From Bacteroidaceae bacterium (GTDB taxonomy: Bacteria; Bacteroidota; Bacteroidia; Bacteroidales; Bacteroidaceae): a DNA stretch of 24,067 bases. The notes below the pieces were generated by a model. It was given only the letters and a program-made list of their open reading frames with translations. It made no database searches and was not told the DNA's origin. Both the position numbers and the translations under genes were made by a program. The stretch's first letter is position 1, and every line of letters starts with the position of its first letter. The stretch lies in the NCBI GenBank assembly GCA_016284115.1, contig JAEEOD010000054.1, positions 1 through 24,067 on the forward strand. The letters run 5' to 3'. Positions 23,858 to 24,067 of the stretch are shown in pieces.

Positions 23858-24043
23858 TTAAACGGCAGCCTCTTTTTCAACTGCTAACTTACCACGGTAA
23901 TATCCACATGCTGGACATACAGTATGATATACATGCCACTCACCACAGTTTGGGCAAATTGCCAATGTAGGAGCAACTGCTACATCATGAGTTCTTCTCT
24001 TAGCAGTTCTAGTCTTAGACTGTCTTCTCTTAGGATGTGCCAT
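23858..24043 (-). CDS. rpmF: 50S ribosomal protein L32
   Basis: A 61-residue ribosomal protein. It starts with MAHPKRRQSKTRTAKRRTHD, the typical basic N-terminus of L32, and carries a CxxC...CxxC zinc ribbon (CPNCGEWH then CPACGYYRG). The start and length agree with the family. The rpmF-fabH pair is conserved across many bacteria; the usual upstream partner (a DUF177/YceD gene) would lie beyond the right edge. Only 24 bases remain upstream, without a visible promoter. Confidence 0.97.
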   Translation of the reverse strand: MAHPKRRQSKTRTAKRRTHDVAVAPTLAICPNCGEWHVYHTVCPACGYYRGKLAVEKEAAV

Positions 24044-24067
24044 TTTATAATATATTTAATTGTTATT

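Noticed and set aside
1..24067. Mobile elements, CRISPR arrays, tRNA or rRNA genes
   Set aside because: No spaced direct repeats, transposase or integrase motifs, or tRNA/rRNA signatures were found on either strand.

Overview
The window looks like chromosomal core DNA from a member of Bacteroidales, most likely a Prevotella-type organism. The evidence is gene content and promoter style. It carries a DUF4827 lipoprotein, a DAHP synthase fused to chorismate mutase, a LolA-like chaperone closing the aromatic operon, and the rpmF-fabH-era-der order. Shine-Dalgarno sites are weak, and several promoters fit the Bacteroidetes sigma consensus TTTG-N18-21-TAnnTTTG. There are no tRNA or rRNA genes, no CRISPR array, no insertion sequences and no prophage genes. 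No gene-free stretch exceeds about 260 bases.

Layout. Positions 1-734 (minus) hold the N-terminal part of a class II Fic protein, cut by the left edge, with a palindrome just upstream of its promoter. Positions 916-5418 (minus) form an aromatic amino acid operon, in transcript order pheA, aminotransferase, DAHP synthase/chorismate mutase, tyrA and a lolA-like gene. It is preceded at 5434-5598 by a leader that was not evident as a gene. This leader encodes a 28-residue peptide with 10 Phe or Tyr codons in a row of 12, followed by mutually exclusive hairpins that end in a terminator just before pheA. Positions 5677-10084 (minus) are recJ, a short recQ and a TPR protein. A thioesterase (minus) and a YrdC/Sua5-type gene (plus) diverge at about 10.7 kb.

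Positions 10804-16387 (plus) form a tight run: YrdC-type, ClC transporter, fmt, rpe and comEC. An nrnA-like DHH phosphoesterase with its own promoter follows, then the DUF4827 lipoprotein and glmM. From the right edge, transcribed leftwards, come rpmF, fabH, era, der and an MlaF-type ABC ATPase, which converges on glmM.

How they work together. The aromatic operon makes both Phe and Tyr from the committing shikimate step onward, and its leader senses exactly those two amino acids (no Trp codon). The right-hand genes serve envelope lipid synthesis, ribosome assembly and lipid transport. The most interesting item is the putative Phe/Tyr ribosome-mediated attenuator. All functional calls come from reading motifs and comparing with remembered families; no searches were run.
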